This document shows positions 1 through 7,939 of a stretch of 64,000 nt of DNA, one piece after another (within the stretch, counting starts at the first letter, position 1; each line of letters opens with the position of its first letter). The stretch lies in NCBI GenBank assembly GCA_964523795.1, contig CAZGAO010000012.1, positions 1 to 64,000 of the forward strand. Direction: 5' to 3'. The stretch is from SABY01 sp964523795. GTDB lineage: Bacteria > Bacteroidota > Bacteroidia > Bacteroidales > 4484-276. A program made the translations under genes and the position numbers. A model generated the notes under the pieces. That model was not told the origin of the DNA, ran no database searches, and saw only the letters and a program-made list of their open reading frames with translations.

Positions 1-63
1 AGATGTTTCAGATGTTTCAGATGTTTCAGATGTTTCAGATGTTTCAGATGTTTCAGATGTTTC
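1..63. repeat. 9-bp tandem repeat, 7 copies
   Basis: Seven uninterrupted copies of the 9-mer AGATGTTTC begin at the window edge, so the array may extend further left. The unit is a multiple of three and would be in frame if translated, but no convincing gene runs through it. Degenerate copies of the same word follow to about base 90. Confidence 0.9.
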
Positions 64-130
64 AATCTTTCATCTGTTTCAAAAGTTTCAGTTCCCGCAA
101 GGGCGGGATTTCGCTTCGCTCAACATTCAA
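64..130. repeat. Left copy of a dispersed GTTTCA / CCCGC repeat
   Basis: This stretch holds GTTTCAGTTCCCGC, a short hairpin (CCCGC AAGG GCGGG) and TTTCGCTTCGCTCAACATTC. An inverted relative lies at 5341-5475, on the other side of the efflux operon, and a fragment occurs near 18405. It looks like a small dispersed intergenic repeat. Confidence 0.6.
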
Positions 131-166
131 TCGCTATAATTTATCACTACATTTTATCACTACTAT

Positions 167-370
167 TTAGTGTCTGTCCATAAAGTCGATGCTTTTGAAT
201 AGCCCCGGGTTTTAACCCGGGGAAAATACGTTTGAAGGATCCTCCCGCGATTTCGCCACGCCTGCGGCGTGGCGAAATCGCGGGGGTTTTTCCTCCTTTC
301 ATTATAATCCCTGCCCTAAAGGACAGGGCTATTCAAATTTCACAAATCGACTAAAAAGACAGGTACTATT
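167..370. repeat. Dispersed modular repeat, copy A (MITE-like)
   Basis: The copy is bounded by TTAGTGTCTGTCC on the left and GACAGGTACTA on the right, which are related terminal inverted repeats. Inside is a second inverted pair, TTTGAATAGCCC and GGGCTATTCAAA. Within that are a CCCCGGGTT/AACCCGGGG palindrome (203-222) and a 19-bp perfect stem with a 3-base loop (244-284). Nearly the same module is found in inverse orientation inside 35830-36135. There is no coding capacity. The rest of 1-552 shows no gene either, so this leading 0.5 kb is repeat DNA. Confidence 0.75.
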
Positions 371-522
371 TAGGTAAACCTGGCAGGTTTTAATTTATCA
401 AACTTTTGCAGTTTTTCTCCAGCTCATTGGTCTGTTTTGGGGGCAAACCTACCAGGTTATCACTCCGCCATTTTCCCGATGCACGGCCGTGCATCGCTAC
501 ATTCCACTGCTTACTATTTACT

Positions 523-570
523 ACTTACTTCTCACTTCTCACCTCTCACCTCTCATCTCTCATCTCTCGC
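523..570. repeat. Degenerate heptamer tandem repeat
   Basis: Consecutive 7-base units of the type CTTCTCA, CCTCTCA and TCTCTCA run into the 3' end of the first ABC ATPase gene. Similar 7-base arrays with other sequences occur at about 1405-1460 and 19761-19816. Confidence 0.6.
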
Positions 571-1278
571 CAGTTTTAAAAACACCTCATTCATCGAATC
601 TGCATCGTACTTTAATTTTAATCCTGCTGGGGTGTCCAAAGCGCGGATTTCGCCGTCCACCATTATCGAAACGCGGTCGCAGTATTCGGCTTCGTCCATG
701 TAGTGCGTGGTAACGAAAATGGTAACGCCCCTGCTTGCTGCCTCATAAATCATCGTCCAAAACTGGCGGCGGGTAATTGGGTCCACGCCTCCGGTAGGCT
801 CGTCCAAAAACACCACCTTAGGTTCGTGGATCATGGCAATGCTGAAAGCGAGCTTTTGCTTCCACCCGAGAGGCAGGCTACTCAAAGGTTTATTTTTTAC
901 CGCTTCCAGATCAAGCTCCTGCATGGCATTTTGGGTTTTTTCGCGAATCGTATTGCGCAAAAGCCCGTAAATGCCGCCATAGAATCGCATGTTTTCTACC
1001 GGCGTAAGGTCTTCGTAAAGCGAGAATTTCTGGCTCATGTAACCGATGGTTCTTTTTATTTCATCCGTCTGGGTGTAAATATCGAAACCGGCAAGTTTAA
1101 CATCGCCTGAGGTGGGTTTACTAAGGCCGCAAAGTATTTTCATGGCCGTAGTTTTACCCGCGCCATTGGCTCCAAGGAAACCGAAGATTTCGCCACGCTT
1201 CACCACAAAGTTCAGGTCTTTGTTAGCCGCAAAGTCGCCAAATTTTTTCCAAAGATGTGAGACGGTGATTATGTCCAT
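553..1278 (-). CDS. ABC transporter ATP-binding protein (efflux, canonical NBD)
   Basis: A cytoplasmic ATPase of 241 residues that would drive an ABC-2 type exporter. Walker A is GANGAGKT at residues 36-43. The signature region is LPLGWKQK near 135-142, a variant of LSGGxxQ. Walker B is VVFLDE ending at E160, and the H-loop histidine is H192 in TTHYMDEA. It is the last gene of the leftward TetR-TolC-HlyD-ABC-ABC operon visible here. A 253-base gap with repeats separates it from the upstream ATPase. No ABC-2 permease follows in 1-552. Pairing with the next ATPase resembles the two halves of YbhF-like proteins. Substrate unknown. Confidence 0.88.
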   Translation of the reverse strand: MDIITVSHLWKKFGDFAANKDLNFVVKRGEIFGFLGANGAGKTTAMKILCGLSKPTSGDVKLAGFDIYTQTDEIKRTIGYMSQKFSLYEDLTPVENMRFYGGIYGLLRNTIREKTQNAMQELDLEAVKNKPLSSLPLGWKQKLAFSIAMIHEPKVVFLDEPTGGVDPITRRQFWTMIYEAASRGVTIFVTTHYMDEAEYCDRVSIMVDGEIRALDTPAGLKLKYDADSMNEVFLKLARDER

Positions 1279-1324
1279 GGGTGTGGTTAAGTTTAATCAA
1301 ATTATTTCAAAATAAATTTGGCAG

Positions 1325-1345
1325 AGACGCGCAAATTGCGCGTCT
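1325..1345. repeat. Short palindrome AGACGCGC..GCGCGTCT
   Basis: A perfect 21-base inverted repeat with centre AAATT lies in the gap between the two ATPase genes. A sister palindrome with one changed base pair (AGACGCTC..GAGCGTCT) is at 23393-23413, so this is a dispersed small palindrome rather than an operon-specific terminator. Confidence 0.6.
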
Positions 1346-1480
1346 GTACTTTATCTTGTCCGTTATCCGTTAATCGTCATAGGTTTTCTGATCCTATTAA
1401 CCATTAAGAATGAACCATCAACTTTCAACTTTTAACTTTTATCTTTCAACTTTTCAACTTTTAATGCCGGGCAAAGCCCG

Positions 1481-1529
1481 AGCATCCTCGAAAAATTACG
1501 AAAATCATAGATTTTCTATTTTTCGGGAC
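1481..1529. repeat. Hairpin repeat CATCCTCGAAAA..TTTTCGGGAC
   Basis: An imperfect hairpin whose arms read TCGAAAAATTACGAAAAT and ATTTTCTATTTTTCGGGA. Near-identical modules occur at about 7940-7986 and 29201-29249, with weaker ones at 6103-6132 and 29371-29440. Here it lies just 3' of the 1532-2449 gene. Confidence 0.65.
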
Positions 1530-1531
1530 TT

Positions 1532-2449
1532 TTAACTTTCAACTTTTCTCATCAAATCCATAAAACAATCCTCGATGTTGGCTTCGATTTCTTTAGCTTC
1601 AACGTGGTGATGCCCCATTGCTGTCAGATCCTTGCTAAGCTCCTCAACTTTTAGCCTGGGATTGTTGGGCGTAAGGTGGAGGAATTCCCCAAAAGGATAA
1701 ATGGATTGGGTGTGCTTGTATGTTTTTAAATCATTAATTAATTGATAAATATTATCGGATTTAACGGCGATAAGTTGGTGTGGGAATTTGCTAATGATCC
1801 CGGCCGGAGTATCGATGCTAAGCAGGCTGCCATCCTGGATAAGTCCTACGCGGTCGCAACGCTCGGCCTCGTCCATGTAGGGTGTGGATACCATGATGGT
1901 GATGCCCTGGGCTTTGATTTTGTCGAGCATGTCCCAGAACTCTTTGCGCGAAACGGCATCCACGCCAGTGGTAGGCTCGTCCAGAAAAAGCACCCGGGGT
2001 TTGTGTATCAAAGCGCAGCTCAAGGCCAGTTTTTGCTTCATCCCTCCCGAAAGTTTCCCGGCAGGTCGCTTTTTAAAGGGTTCGATTTGCTTGTAAATAT
2101 CCTGAATTAGTGCGTAGTTTTCGTGGATCGTGGTATTGAAAATGCTGGCAAAGAAGGAAAGGTTTTCTTCGACCGACAAATCCGGATACAGCGAAAATTT
2201 TCCAGGCATATATCCTACCTCGCGCCGTATTTTCTTGTAATCTTTTCTTACGTCCAATCCCAGCACCCGAGCCTCGCCTTCGTCGGCCAAAAGCAAAGTA
2301 ACCAATATCCTGAACAGGCTGGTCTTGCCCGCACCATCCGGACCTATCAGCCCAAACAGCTCACCCTGATCCACCTCGAACGAAATGTCCTGAAGTGCCT
2401 GCGTTTTGACGTAGGATTTCGATATTCTATTTACAAATATGGGTTTCAT
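1532..2449 (-). CDS. ABC transporter ATP-binding protein (efflux, degenerate H-loop)
   Basis: A 305-residue ATPase. Walker A is GPDGAGKT at 36-43, the signature is LSGGMKQK at about 133-140, and Walker B LFLDE ends at 158. The H-loop position reads STPYMDEA, so the switch histidine is replaced by proline. The partner ATPase at 553-1278 keeps its histidine, so the two probably form an asymmetric dimer with one canonical site, as in YbhF-like tandem NBDs. The last ~75 residues are a regulatory extension. It starts 6 bases after the HlyD stop codon, so it is co-transcribed with it. Confidence 0.88.
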   Translation of the reverse strand: MKPIFVNRISKSYVKTQALQDISFEVDQGELFGLIGPDGAGKTSLFRILVTLLLADEGEARVLGLDVRKDYKKIRREVGYMPGKFSLYPDLSVEENLSFFASIFNTTIHENYALIQDIYKQIEPFKKRPAGKLSGGMKQKLALSCALIHKPRVLFLDEPTTGVDAVSRKEFWDMLDKIKAQGITIMVSTPYMDEAERCDRVGLIQDGSLLSIDTPAGIISKFPHQLIAVKSDNIYQLINDLKTYKHTQSIYPFGEFLHLTPNNPRLKVEELSKDLTAMGHHHVEAKEIEANIEDCFMDLMRKVES

Positions 2450-2455
2450 CTTAGC

Positions 2456-3337
2456 TTAAAAGTTCACTTCGCCGGGCATTCCAATTTTCAGCGTGCCATC
2501 GTTGTTTACCAAAATTTTTACCGCATAAACCAGATTCACCCTTTCCTCTTTGGTTTGGATAATCTTGGGCGTAAACTCGGCGCTCTCGCTTATCCAGCTT
2601 ACTTCGCCGCTGAGGCTTGTGTTTTCGCGGGCATTTTTATCAATAAGCACTTCCACCTTTTGTCCGATTTTGATATTTGGCAACTGGTCGCCGCTAACAT
2701 ACACCTTCAGTTTCATCTGATCCAGATCAGCGATTTTATAAATAGCTTTCCCGGGAGCAGCGATTTCGTGGGCGTTCATGTATTTGGTGAGCACCGTTCC
2801 TTTGACAGGATTGATGATTATCGATTTTTTGATGGCCTCGTCGATTTGGTCAATTTGCTTTTTGATTGCATCGATCTCGCGGTAAACGGAAGTTTCCTGA
2901 CTTTTGACCGCCTTTATCTGTTTGTCGATCACCTCAATTTGACCGCTCATATCGTCCATTTGTTTTTGGGTGGCGGCACCCTCTTGAAGCATTTTTTCGA
3001 TTCGGTCGAGGTCACGATCTGCATTTTTTCGCTGTTGCCCGTAAACCGCAATTTGAGCCTCAAAATTTGTTATCCTTGCGGCTACGGCCAGCTTCTGTGC
3101 TTGCAATTGCTGTTTTTTCAAGCTCAAATCCGTAGTGTCGATCCAGCCCAAAATGGCATTCGCTTCCAGGATAATTCCTTCCTCCAATTGAAGTTGCATT
3201 ATTTCGCCCTGTGCCTGCGCCGAAACGTTTATTTCGGTGGCTTCAAAATTCCCGTAGGCATCCGATTTTTCGCCGTCTTTAGTACACGATGCCAATAAAA
3301 TCACGGTACATAGAAAGGCTATTTTTAAATGTTTCAT
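2456..3337 (-). CDS. HlyD-family periplasmic adaptor lipoprotein
   Basis: The membrane fusion component linking an inner-membrane ABC exporter to TolC. The chosen start (3337) gives a lipoprotein signal ending LLASC, with lipidation at the cysteine; an in-frame ATG six codons upstream (3355) is also possible. A biotinyl-lipoyl-like half follows, then a long alpha-helical hairpin rich in K/Q/E (about residues 70-165), the second lipoyl half with AAPGKAIYKIADL, and a beta-barrel domain. It lies between TolC and the ATPases. A lipid-anchored adaptor fits a tripartite pump. Substrate unknown. Confidence 0.87.
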   Translation of the reverse strand: MKHLKIAFLCTVILLASCTKDGEKSDAYGNFEATEINVSAQAQGEIMQLQLEEGIILEANAILGWIDTTDLSLKKQQLQAQKLAVAARITNFEAQIAVYGQQRKNADRDLDRIEKMLQEGAATQKQMDDMSGQIEVIDKQIKAVKSQETSVYREIDAIKKQIDQIDEAIKKSIIINPVKGTVLTKYMNAHEIAAPGKAIYKIADLDQMKLKVYVSGDQLPNIKIGQKVEVLIDKNARENTSLSGEVSWISESAEFTPKIIQTKEERVNLVYAVKILVNNDGTLKIGMPGEVNF

Positions 3338-3356
3338 TGTTAATTCCATTTTCATT

Positions 3357-4652
3357 TTAAAGTTTTCCGATGGTTTTCAAATAATTCACCTTTGCCAGCG
3401 ATTGTTGAATACGGTGCATTTCGAGGCTCATCTTCGCACGGGTTTCTCGGTTCAGCTCGTCCAGATATTGCGATGAAGTGATCACCCCGTTGTCGAGCTG
3501 CGAAGATGCCGACCGGCTGATACTTTCGCGAAGCAGGATAATCTCCTCATCTTTTGAAATCAATTTTTCATATTTCATAATCTGCGCCCGATCATCGAGC
3601 ACCTGGATTTTTACGTTTTTATCAAAAGCTGCCTTCTCCGTTTCCACAATTTCTTGTTGCACACCGAGGAGCTTGATTTGATTTTTCTGTTTGTTCCAGT
3701 TCAGGATGTCCCAGTTCAGTCCCAATCCCAAATAATAGTAGCTGTCGAATTCATTGCTCAACATGTTCAATCCCGGCTTTCCGTAACCCAGCTTGCCAAA
3801 GCCTGAAACCTTTGGCAAATATGCCGAAGCGATTTGATTTTTGCTAAGCTCCAGCTTTCGCTGATTCATGCTTAAAAGCTCATATTCGGGACGTTGATTT
3901 TCGTAGCTAGCCCAGTCGAAGTTTGGCTCGGGCAAAGCGAGCGTTCTCGAAAGCGGGATTTGCATTTCGAGTAGCTCGCTCAACATTTGATAATGCGCCG
4001 CCAGGTCGATGTCGAGTTCTTCCACCTGCTGATCTATCTGTAATATTTGTGCTTTTAATGCATCGGCACTCGATGCCAAAACCGCCCCATGCCTGATACC
4101 CGATTCCATCTCTGTTAATTTATCAAGCACCGATTGGCGATTATTGAGCAGCAAGGATCTGTTTTGCCGGAAAAGCAGAATCTTAAAAAACAAGCCATTC
4201 ACACGCTCTTTCATCTTGTATAGTTCCACTTCGATTTGCTGTTGAGCAATTATGCGGTCGGCCTCAGCAATTTTTTTTGTTTCCCGGTTTACGCCGCCGT
4301 CCCAAATCAGTTGATTCAATCCCAGGTAGAGGTCGTACATATCTTTGTCGGGCGAGGGAATGTCCATCCCCGGCAGGCTGATGGGCACCTGCGTTACCTC
4401 CGATTGGTAGCTGGCACGTGCGTTAAGGTCGAACTGTGGCAAGTAATTTTTGTCGAGGTTTTCGATGCGAAGTGCCGAGGATTCATCCTGCATCAACTTT
4501 TGCCTAACCAAAGGATAAACCTCAACAAGTCTTTCGTGGCAATAATCCAAAGTAAGTGCTTCGGGATTCTGGGCTTCGAGCAGGGTGCTGCCCAAAAAAA
4601 ACAGCGCAAGGGTTAGCCACAGAGATTTAATTTTAAAATTTATCATCTTCAT
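3357..4652 (-). CDS. TolC-family outer membrane efflux protein
   Basis: An outer membrane channel of 431 residues. It has an N-terminal signal peptide (hydrophobic LWLTLALFFLGSTLLEAQ region) and two repeated OEP domains built mostly of helices, with the second starting near residue 225. The start ATG overlaps the TetR stop codon by 4 bases, showing translational coupling. It completes the tripartite pump with HlyD and the ABC ATPases. Family length is usual (420-480). Confidence 0.9.
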   Translation of the reverse strand: MKMINFKIKSLWLTLALFFLGSTLLEAQNPEALTLDYCHERLVEVYPLVRQKLMQDESSALRIENLDKNYLPQFDLNARASYQSEVTQVPISLPGMDIPSPDKDMYDLYLGLNQLIWDGGVNRETKKIAEADRIIAQQQIEVELYKMKERVNGLFFKILLFRQNRSLLLNNRQSVLDKLTEMESGIRHGAVLASSADALKAQILQIDQQVEELDIDLAAHYQMLSELLEMQIPLSRTLALPEPNFDWASYENQRPEYELLSMNQRKLELSKNQIASAYLPKVSGFGKLGYGKPGLNMLSNEFDSYYYLGLGLNWDILNWNKQKNQIKLLGVQQEIVETEKAAFDKNVKIQVLDDRAQIMKYEKLISKDEEIILLRESISRSASSQLDNGVITSSQYLDELNRETRAKMSLEMHRIQQSLAKVNYLKTIGKL

Positions 4653-5257
4653 GCTTTTATCGAATTATAAATAAATTGATAAACCTCGGTTTTGCGTGCT
4701 GTCAAAAAATCCTGATAAGCCACCTCATCACCTTCAAAAATCACCTTTTGGATTATGGGACGTGCCACAAAGGGGAAAACACAAAGACCCAATACGTTTA
4801 CGATTACCTGGCGTGGGTCAAGCTCCCTGATGGTGCCGCGCTGCATTTCCTCGGTAATTTTCGCCAGCAGCAAGTGGATGTTATTTACTTTTTGCTCAAA
4901 CAAACCAGCCAGGTTTTCCGGATTGTGGCTTAGCTCGTGAAGGATAAAACCAGGCAGGTAAGGATTTTCGAGAATCACGTTGATATAATTTTCGATAAAA
5001 AAGGGCAGTACCTCCAAAAAGGATTTCTCCGATTCGATAATCATCCTGAACTGCGGCAGGAATTTCCCGAAGGCTTCCATAAAAACGGCCTCAAAAAGGC
5101 GTTGTTTATTTCTGAAATAATAATGAAGCAGGGCTTTGTTGATGCCCGCCTCATCGGCAATTTCCTGCATGCGCGCCCCTTCCTTTCCCTTCTCGATAAA
5201 AACCTTTCGTGCCGCATCTAAAATACATTTTTCGGTATTGCTCGAAATATCTGTCAT
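4649..5257 (-). CDS. TetR/AcrR-family transcriptional regulator
   Basis: A 202-residue repressor that heads the efflux operon and probably controls it. The N-terminal helix-turn-helix spans about residues 8-55, with the typical GARMQEIADEAGINKALLHYYFRNKQ arrangement (motif about 29-54). The remainder is a helical ligand-binding domain. Its own gene is first in the operon, so autoregulation is expected; an inverted repeat just upstream (5285-5315) is a candidate operator. Ligand unknown. Confidence 0.9.
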   Translation of the reverse strand: MTDISSNTEKCILDAARKVFIEKGKEGARMQEIADEAGINKALLHYYFRNKQRLFEAVFMEAFGKFLPQFRMIIESEKSFLEVLPFFIENYINVILENPYLPGFILHELSHNPENLAGLFEQKVNNIHLLLAKITEEMQRGTIRELDPRQVIVNVLGLCVFPFVARPIIQKVIFEGDEVAYQDFLTARKTEVYQFIYNSIKA

Positions 5258-5284
5258 TGTTAAGCTGATGATTTACCTATTTAG

Positions 5285-5315
5285 TTTAACTGAATGATTT
5301 AACTGTTTGGTTAAA
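5285..5315. promoter_or_regulatory. Candidate TetR operator
   Basis: Three TTTAAC half-sites occur 28-58 bases upstream of the TetR start: a direct pair (5285 and 5298) and an inverted partner GTTAAA at 5310-5315, giving TTTAAC-N6-GTTAAA. Position and symmetry suit a TetR-type operator; this is inference only. Confidence 0.35.
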
Positions 5316-5340
5316 GTATTATTGTGGGAGGGGAATTTTT

Positions 5341-5475
5341 TAATGATTGAAACATCTGAAACGGCTGAATGTGGAGCGCAGCGACATCCTCGCCGCAGGC
5401 GGGAATTGAAACTTCTGAATGTTGAACAAAGCGAAATCCCGCCCTTGCGGGAATTGAATAATTGAATGAATGAAG
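5341..5475. repeat. Right inverted copy of the GTTTCA / CCCGC repeat
   Basis: Contains GATTGAAACATCTGAAAC, GGCGGGAATTGAAAC and GAACAAAGCGAAATCCCGCCC, which are reverse-complement relatives of bases 50-130. Together they flank the efflux operon. The rest of 5258-5639 has a small hairpin (TTAGAATCGTCC..GGACATTCTAAG, about 5503-5530) and no gene. Confidence 0.55.
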
Positions 5476-5639
5476 GTTGGAATAATTAAGTGACGCGCCG
5501 ACTTAGAATCGTCCGCAGGACATTCTAAGGTCAAAAAAAAGAAAACGAAAGAGGAATTGATCCAAAGTGTAATTCTTAATAAAAGCATCTTTTGTATTTT
5601 GCAATTAACAAAATGGTGGCATAATTGTAAATCACAGAA

Positions 5640-6093
5640 TACAATTTCAATCAAATATTGTATTTTTGCATCAAAACTTAGCGAGAAAATTGAGGTAAGC
5701 CGTCCAACCCTTCTTCAGTTTCTGGATTATTTGGATAAGGCGCGGTTGATAATGCAACTTCACAGTAAAGCGAAAGGAATGAGTGCGATGAATAAGCCTG
5801 AAAAAATCTACCTTCAAAACACGAATTTGATACATCACATTTCGCAGGATAATTCCAATATTGGAAATATTCGGGAAACATTTTTTATGAACCAAATCAG
5901 TGAAACGCATAAGGTGAGCTATACAGCACAGGGAGATTTTTTAGTTGATGACAAATACACTTTTGAGATTGGAGGCAAAGGAAAATCACAAAAACAAATT
6001 AGTGGATTGGAAAATGCCTTCATTGTGAAAGATGACATCGAAACGGGCATCATGAATATTATCCCGCTGTGGTTGTTTGGATTTCTGTTTTGA
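5640..6093 (+). pseudogene. 3' remnant of a DUF4143 AAA ATPase
   Basis: The frame encodes only the C-terminal third of an AAA+/DUF4143 protein: KLSEKIEVSRPTLLQFLDYL followed by KPEKIYLQNTNLIH, GNIRETFFMNQ and KYTFEIGGKGKSQKQI, the restriction-endonuclease-like DUF4143 tail. The Walker A half is missing and repeat DNA takes its place upstream. The intact family member at 46371-47507 shows what was lost. The frame is open to the stop, so the decay is a 5' deletion. A TATTTTTG box near 5660 is probably fortuitous. Confidence 0.75.
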
Positions 6094-6198
6094 AAATTGA
6101 ATCCCGAAGATTCAGGATCTATTTTTCGGGACTATCAGTACAACCGCCAAATTTAGGCGGCTCAAAACATTATATTAGCTAAGCGCTATCATCAACAA

Positions 6199-6717
6199 CT
6201 AAAGCACTCCATCCACAAACGCGAAGGCATTATTCAGCCGTGCATCATCAATGCCCGAAACTATCCGGTAATTAAAACCGTACTTTTCCAGTTCGTTTTG
6301 GTAATAATCAAACAGGAACTGCCGCTGGTCGGGATGTTCGCGCTGGGGGTCGTATTGCCAGGGCAAATCGATATCGGCTAGTAAATATAAATCATAGTAT
6401 TGCTTTTCGAGTGCATCCAAAATCCAGGGATGACATTTTTTATATTTCACCTCGCACCAAATTTTGGTAACCAGCAATTCGGTGTCGCTAATCAGGATGC
6501 GATTGGCCAGTGCGTGAAAAATATCTTCGGAAGCCTTTTGCTTTTGGGCAATTTCGAGAATGTCATCGTAATGGTAAGGCCGGTCGATTTTGATTAGATG
6601 AATGCGCGCATACTCGGGCACCCACACCGTGGCATAATGTTCGGCCAGTTGTTCGGCCAGCAGCGATTTGCCCGTGGATTCGGGGCCGGTGATGGCAATT
6701 TTTATCAGCTTAGCCAT
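6199..6717 (-). CDS. NadR-like P-loop kinase (ribosylnicotinamide kinase family)
   Basis: A 172-residue protein of the AAA_28/NadR C-terminal family, which phosphorylates nicotinamide riboside (and possibly related vitamins) to trap it after uptake. The P-loop is GPESTGKS at about residues 10-17, followed by VWVPEYAR, the conserved family segment. It lacks the NMN adenylyltransferase domain of full NadR. The start overlaps the end of the PnuC-like gene by 8 bases, so transport and phosphorylation are coupled. The third gene of the cluster points to thiamine instead, so the substrate is uncertain. Confidence 0.82.
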   Translation of the reverse strand: MAKLIKIAITGPESTGKSLLAEQLAEHYATVWVPEYARIHLIKIDRPYHYDDILEIAQKQKASEDIFHALANRILISDTELLVTKIWCEVKYKKCHPWILDALEKQYYDLYLLADIDLPWQYDPQREHPDQRQFLFDYYQNELEKYGFNYRIVSGIDDARLNNAFAFVDGVL

Positions 6718-7321
6718 CGGCCTGTTCTTTCATTTTTTTGCGCCACTCGAAATAGGCGGCAATGGCTATGGCCAAAAATATGGTAAACTGAAAGCTGGTT
6801 AGCAGCAAGCCCTTGTGGAAATATAGCGGGAGAGAAATGACATCGCCCACAATCCAGAAAATCCAGTTCTCGATTTTTTTGAGAGCCATCAGCCACATCC
6901 CGACCAAAAATATGGAGGTAGTTACCGAATCCCAAACAGGCACGGTGCTATCGGTATAATGCGTAAGTACATACCACAAAACAAAAAAGAAGCCTATCGT
7001 TGCAGCAAGACTGAGTAAGTTCAGGTTCAGGCTGTTTTTGCTGATGGGGATAAAATTATCGTGCGTATCCTTGCGTGTCCATTTGTACCAGCCATACACG
7101 CTCATCCAAAAATAAAAAACGTTGATGCCCATGTCGGCATAAAGGCCGGCAAACAGACAGATGTAAACATAAATCAACACCGAAATGATGCCGGTAGGAT
7201 ATACCAGGATGTTCTCCTTTTTGGCATACCACACGCTGAGCAAACCAAAAAATACGGCGATTACCTCAAGCCAGGTAGTGGCCAGGATATTTTGATAAAA
7301 AGTTAGAAAAAAATCATGCAT
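6710..7321 (-). CDS. PnuC-family vitamin permease
   Basis: An inner-membrane facilitator of 203 residues with about seven hydrophobic segments and the family signature YGWYKW near residue 80. PnuC proteins carry nicotinamide riboside; close relatives named PnuT carry thiamine. The downstream NadR-like kinase argues for nicotinamide riboside, the upstream YkoF-like protein for thiamine. It begins 12 bases after the stop of the upstream gene and overlaps the next gene by 8 bases. No THI-box riboswitch is visible upstream of the operon. Confidence 0.87.
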   Translation of the reverse strand: MHDFFLTFYQNILATTWLEVIAVFFGLLSVWYAKKENILVYPTGIISVLIYVYICLFAGLYADMGINVFYFWMSVYGWYKWTRKDTHDNFIPISKNSLNLNLLSLAATIGFFFVLWYVLTHYTDSTVPVWDSVTTSIFLVGMWLMALKKIENWIFWIVGDVISLPLYFHKGLLLTSFQFTIFLAIAIAAYFEWRKKMKEQADG

Positions 7322-7333
7322 CAGCGTCCGCGA

Positions 7334-7576
7334 TTATTCCAGGTCGGCATTAATGATTTTCATCACAAACACAGAATGCGGGAGGTCGAAGGACTTGTAG
7401 ATTTCATTTTTCAGGGCATCCATCACTTCAAAATATTCTCCAAAAATCTGCGTGCTCATCGTGTTGGTGTTCACGCTTAGCGTTTCGTAGGTATTCATGC
7501 GGCGGATAAAATCTTTGATATGGGGGATGTAATCCACTTTGAGCGGGTAGTAGCTCATTTCTACAGATATTTTCAT
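7334..7576 (-). CDS. YkoF/MTH1187-like thiamine-binding domain protein
   Basis: A small protein of 80 residues resembling the single-domain PF01910 family (MKISVEMSYYPL at the start, then TMSTQIFGEYFEVMDAL). Family members bind thiamine or its pyrimidine and often accompany thiamine transporters. First gene of the leftward PnuC/NadR operon. The assignment rests on pattern similarity over a short protein. The protein has no signal peptide, so it should be cytoplasmic. Confidence 0.6.
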   Translation of the reverse strand: MKISVEMSYYPLKVDYIPHIKDFIRRMNTYETLSVNTNTMSTQIFGEYFEVMDALKNEIYKSFDLPHSVFVMKIINADLE

Positions 7577-7693
7577 GTTACTCTATTTTAGATTATAAAA
7601 TAATATTGCTTAAATAGTGCTTGCAAAAGTAAGTTTTTGATAATGAAGCACAAGATTTCGTTTTACTTTCTTCTAATCTTAAAAAATTATTTT

Positions 7694-7701
7694 TACTTTT
7701 G
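7694..7701 (+). promoter_or_regulatory. Bacteroidota -7 box before tRNA-Arg
   Basis: TACTTTTG fits the TAnnTTTG consensus and ends 18 bases before the tRNA 5' end. Confidence 0.6.
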
Positions 7702-7719
7702 CGCCCTCTTAAAAAAGCA

Positions 7720-7796
7720 GGTCCAGTAGCTCAGTCGGATAGAGCAGCAGCCTTCTAAGCTGCGGGTCGTGGGTTCGAATCCCGCCTGGATCACCA
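7720..7796 (+). tRNA. tRNA-Arg (anticodon TCT)
   Basis: A full cloverleaf can be drawn. The acceptor GGTCCAG pairs with CTGGATC, with one G-T pair. The anticodon arm is GCAGC-CTTCTAA-GCTGC, giving TCT (reads AGA). The T arm carries TTCGAAT, and CCA is encoded. A strong terminator follows within 16 bases. Confidence 0.95.
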
Positions 7797-7811
7797 GGAC
7801 AAAAACTTAAG

Positions 7812-7849
7812 GCGTTGTAATTGTAATGATTACAACGCTTTTTTATTTT
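7812..7849 (+). terminator. Rho-independent terminator after tRNA-Arg
   Basis: A 10-bp perfect stem GCGTTGTAAT/ATTACAACGC with a 7-base loop, followed by six T residues. Confidence 0.85.
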
Positions 7850-7939
7850 CGCAACGCCATTAGTAATCAAAATATGTTCTGTCTTGGATCAAAAGGATTA
7901 TTTTAAAAAAAAACTCTTTGCGTCCTCTGCGTATCCTCC

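Noticed and set aside
1..63. Possible CRISPR array
   Set aside because: The repeat is a 9-mer with no spacers; no cas genes in the window.
2123..3298. 391-codon open frame on the plus strand
   Set aside because: It lies antisense to the HlyD and ABC ATPase genes, whose proteins are clearly recognisable; its translation has no family pattern.
7577..7719. TPP riboswitch upstream of the PnuC operon
   Set aside because: No CTGAGA-type THI-box or paired arms could be found on the minus strand.
7720..7796. tRNA-Arg as attachment site of an integrated island
   Set aside because: No partial tRNA duplicate and no integrase gene were found in the window.
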